From positions 1 through 7,780 of the forward strand of contig CAJOED010000015.1 in the NCBI GenBank assembly GCA_905233335.1: DNA of 7,780 bases. The letters are read 5' to 3'. The stretch comes from an uncultured Synergistales bacterium (GTDB taxonomy: Bacteria; Synergistota; Synergistia; Synergistales; Aminobacteriaceae). Shown here one piece after another: positions 6,632 through 7,780 of the stretch. The notes below the pieces were generated by a model. That model was not told the DNA's origin and searched no databases. It was given only the letters and a program-made list of their open reading frames with translations. Positions within the stretch are counted from its first letter, which is position 1, and each line of letters starts with the position of its first letter. The position numbers and the translations under genes were made by a program.

Positions 6632-7501
6632 CTTCTTGCGTTTCTGTACGATGTTGTAGCGCGGGTTGGCTTTGAGTATCAGCGAACTCATGACTTCAGG
6701 GTCGTCGGGAAGGTGATACGTACACAGTGCAAGTTTCGGTGCAAAGCGTGCAAGTGTCTCCTGCGCTCCGGCCAAGAGATTACGTTCAAGCCCCTCAATG
6801 TCGGATTTTATGAAGTCAACGTGCGGGAGGTTGTTTTCTCTCACGAAATCATCAAGCGATACTACATCAATGGAGATAGTTTTTGCGTCGGGCTTGGGAA
6901 TGAATGAATTTCCCTGCGATAAATTCCCCTTCTCCGTGAACATCGTAAGCATTTCGCTCTTGTCCGACAAGCCTTTTTTGACGGGAATAATATTTTTGTT
7001 GTACCCTGCTGTTTTCGTGAGAAGCTCGAATGCCGCATCGCCAGGCTCAAACGCATAGACAGTTGCACCCTTCACAGAAGCATACGACGCAAAATCCCCG
7101 ATCCAGCTCCCAGCGTCTATCACTATGTCGCCAGGTTTCACAGCAACATTCACCCGGTCATTCACGAGGCCGTACAACCCTTCAGGGAGCATCTTGTCGC
7201 AAAGGTCAAAAGTTTTCTCATCATACGCATCACCGAAAAGATCGTAAGATGTGAAAATATCATCGTAAATCGTGAAAATAAATCTTTCTGCATCATCACG
7301 GCTCATCAAAGGGAGCTTTATATTTTTCAGGTTATACTTTTCTGCGTCAGGCTTGAGGAGTCTTTTTATTCGTGCATGTTCGTAAAAGTGAGTACGTTCA
7401 CGAAAAATTTTTGATGTCATGCTGTCAGCACAGCGCAGTAAAAATTCCCAACGTGTATCAAGGCCATAACGCACACGATTTACTCTCCATGCAACGGACA
7501 A
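6605..7501 (-). CDS. FkbM-family SAM-dependent methyltransferase (TTG start)
   Basis: FkbM-type enzymes transfer a methyl group from S-adenosylmethionine, usually to a hydroxyl of a glycan, lipid or natural product. The 298-residue protein has SAM motif I VIDAGSWIGDFA (127-138), the acidic end of beta-2 in YAFEP (E152), the family segment SIDVVSLDDF (210-219), the FkbM hallmark IKSDIEGLE (231-239) and LCTYHLPDDP (259-268). An N-terminal extension of about 110 residues precedes the Rossmann core; I do not recognise it. The start is TTG at 7501-7499, 9 bases after a strong AGGAGG (complement of 7511-7516). The first in-frame ATG is codon 28 and has no comparable site. It is not in a visible polysaccharide or natural-product cluster, so the substrate is unknown. 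It is convergent with the ttcA-like gene, overlapping it by 27 bases, and divergent from mutS. Confidence 0.85.
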   Translation of the reverse strand: MSVAWRVNRVRYGLDTRWEFLLRCADSMTSKIFRERTHFYEHARIKRLLKPDAEKYNLKNIKLPLMSRDDAERFIFTIYDDIFTSYDLFGDAYDEKTFDLCDKMLPEGLYGLVNDRVNVAVKPGDIVIDAGSWIGDFASYASVKGATVYAFEPGDAAFELLTKTAGYNKNIIPVKKGLSDKSEMLTMFTEKGNLSQGNSFIPKPDAKTISIDVVSLDDFVRENNLPHVDFIKSDIEGLERNLLAGAQETLARFAPKLALCTYHLPDDPEVMSSLILKANPRYNIVQKRKKLFASVPAV

Positions 7502-7510
7502 AACATATTA

Positions 7511-7516
7511 CCTCCT
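7511..7516 (-). promoter_or_regulatory. Ribosome binding site selecting the TTG start of the methyltransferase
   Basis: The minus strand reads AGGAGG, 9 bases before the TTG at 7501. An ATG at 7506-7504 is 4 bases after the site but is out of frame and opens only an 8-codon ORF (MFCPLHGE). Confidence 0.75.
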
Positions 7517-7541
7517 GAAAGCATTAATTATGGATTTTGTT

Positions 7542-7550
7542 ATTCTAGCA
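7542..7550 (-). promoter_or_regulatory. Extended -10 promoter for the methyltransferase
   Basis: The minus strand reads TGCTAGAAT, one base from the TGCTATAAT used by the two other minus-strand genes. No clear -35 is seen at 16-18 bases. The predicted start near 7535 gives a leader of about 34 bases with the ribosome binding site inside it. Confidence 0.5.
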
Positions 7551-7607
7551 CAATTATTAGAGTAAAATATCACCTAGTTATTCACACGAGGAAAGCAGAA
7601 AAAAATC

Positions 7608-7780
7608 ATGAACATAATACCGCCCGACATAAAAATTACACCGTGGCTTGCACAATACAAAGCCTTCAAAGAAGAATATCCCGACGCGCTGTTACTTTTC
7701 AGGATGGGAGATTTCTACGAGATGTTTTTCGACGACGCACGGAACGCCGCAAGTGTACTTGATATTGCACTGACTGCACG
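7608..7780 (+). CDS. mutS: DNA mismatch repair protein MutS, N-terminal part (3' end outside window)
   Basis: MutS scans DNA for mispairs and recruits MutL. The 57 complete codons visible match the N-terminal mismatch-recognition domain: KITPWLAQYKAFKEEYPDAL, then LLFRMGDFYEMFFDDA, then LDIALTA. The Phe-X-Glu mismatch-wedge motif falls at F36 and E38, the same numbers as in E. coli MutS, which supports the ATG at 7608 as start. A weak GAGG at 7588-7591 lies 16 bases upstream, so the ribosome binding site is poor. The gene is divergent from the methyltransferase; I see only a weak -10 (TAAAAT at 7563-7568) for it. The frame runs off the window. Confidence 0.95.
   Translation, partial: MNIIPPDIKITPWLAQYKAFKEEYPDALLLFRMGDFYEMFFDDARNAASVLDIALTA

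Noticed and set aside
6662..7254. Plus-strand open frames opposite the methyltransferase
   Set aside because: They are antisense to a gene with clear SAM-binding and FkbM motifs and have no features of their own.
7537..7568. Promoter for mutS (TTGTTA at 7537-7542 with TAAAAT at 7563-7568)
   Set aside because: The spacer is 20 bases and both boxes are imperfect, so I do not list it as a supported promoter.

Overview
The window looks like an ordinary chromosomal stretch from a motile, anaerobic, fermentative bacterium with a diderm-type flagellum. The evidence is a flagellar hook gene, a stand-alone rubredoxin and a sodium-coupled amino-acid transporter. A long hook protein plus this transporter and rubredoxin content fits Synergistetes (Synergistaceae), but that assignment is a judgement from gene content and general look, not a proven placement. 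Genes are tightly packed. No intergenic gap exceeds about 135 bases, and I see no insertion sequences, CRISPR arrays, tRNAs or rRNAs.

Layout, left to right: (1) the 3' part of flgE (hook protein) on the + strand, ending in a good intrinsic terminator; (2) a GH13 amylosucrase-like gene on the + strand with a strong -10 box and ribosome binding site, broken near its 3' end by a frameshift that coincides with loss of about five residues at barrel strand beta-8; (3) a hairpin plus T-tract terminator between this gene and the convergent rubredoxin gene; (4) on the - strand, a 52-residue rubredoxin too short for most ORF cut-offs, downstream of and possibly co-transcribed with (5) an 11-TM neurotransmitter:sodium symporter family transporter; (6) a 93-base divergent promoter region; (7) a + strand TtcA-family tRNA thiolation PP-loop ATPase with the three expected Fe-S cysteines, apparently translated from a leaderless or near-leaderless mRNA; (8) a convergent - strand FkbM-family methyltransferase that starts at TTG and whose 3' end overlaps the ttcA-like gene by 27 bases; (9) a divergent promoter region and the first 57 codons of mutS, running off the window.

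The genes do not form one pathway. They cover motility, carbohydrate metabolism, redox, amino-acid uptake, tRNA modification, an orphan methyltransferase and mismatch repair. I found no convincing undescribed system. The points most worth a second look are the frameshifted amylosucrase, the leaderless ttcA-like gene, the TTG start of the methyltransferase with a competing out-of-frame ATG, the convergent gene overlap, and an extended -10 motif (TGCTATAAT or one-base variant) found upstream of all three minus-strand transcription starts.
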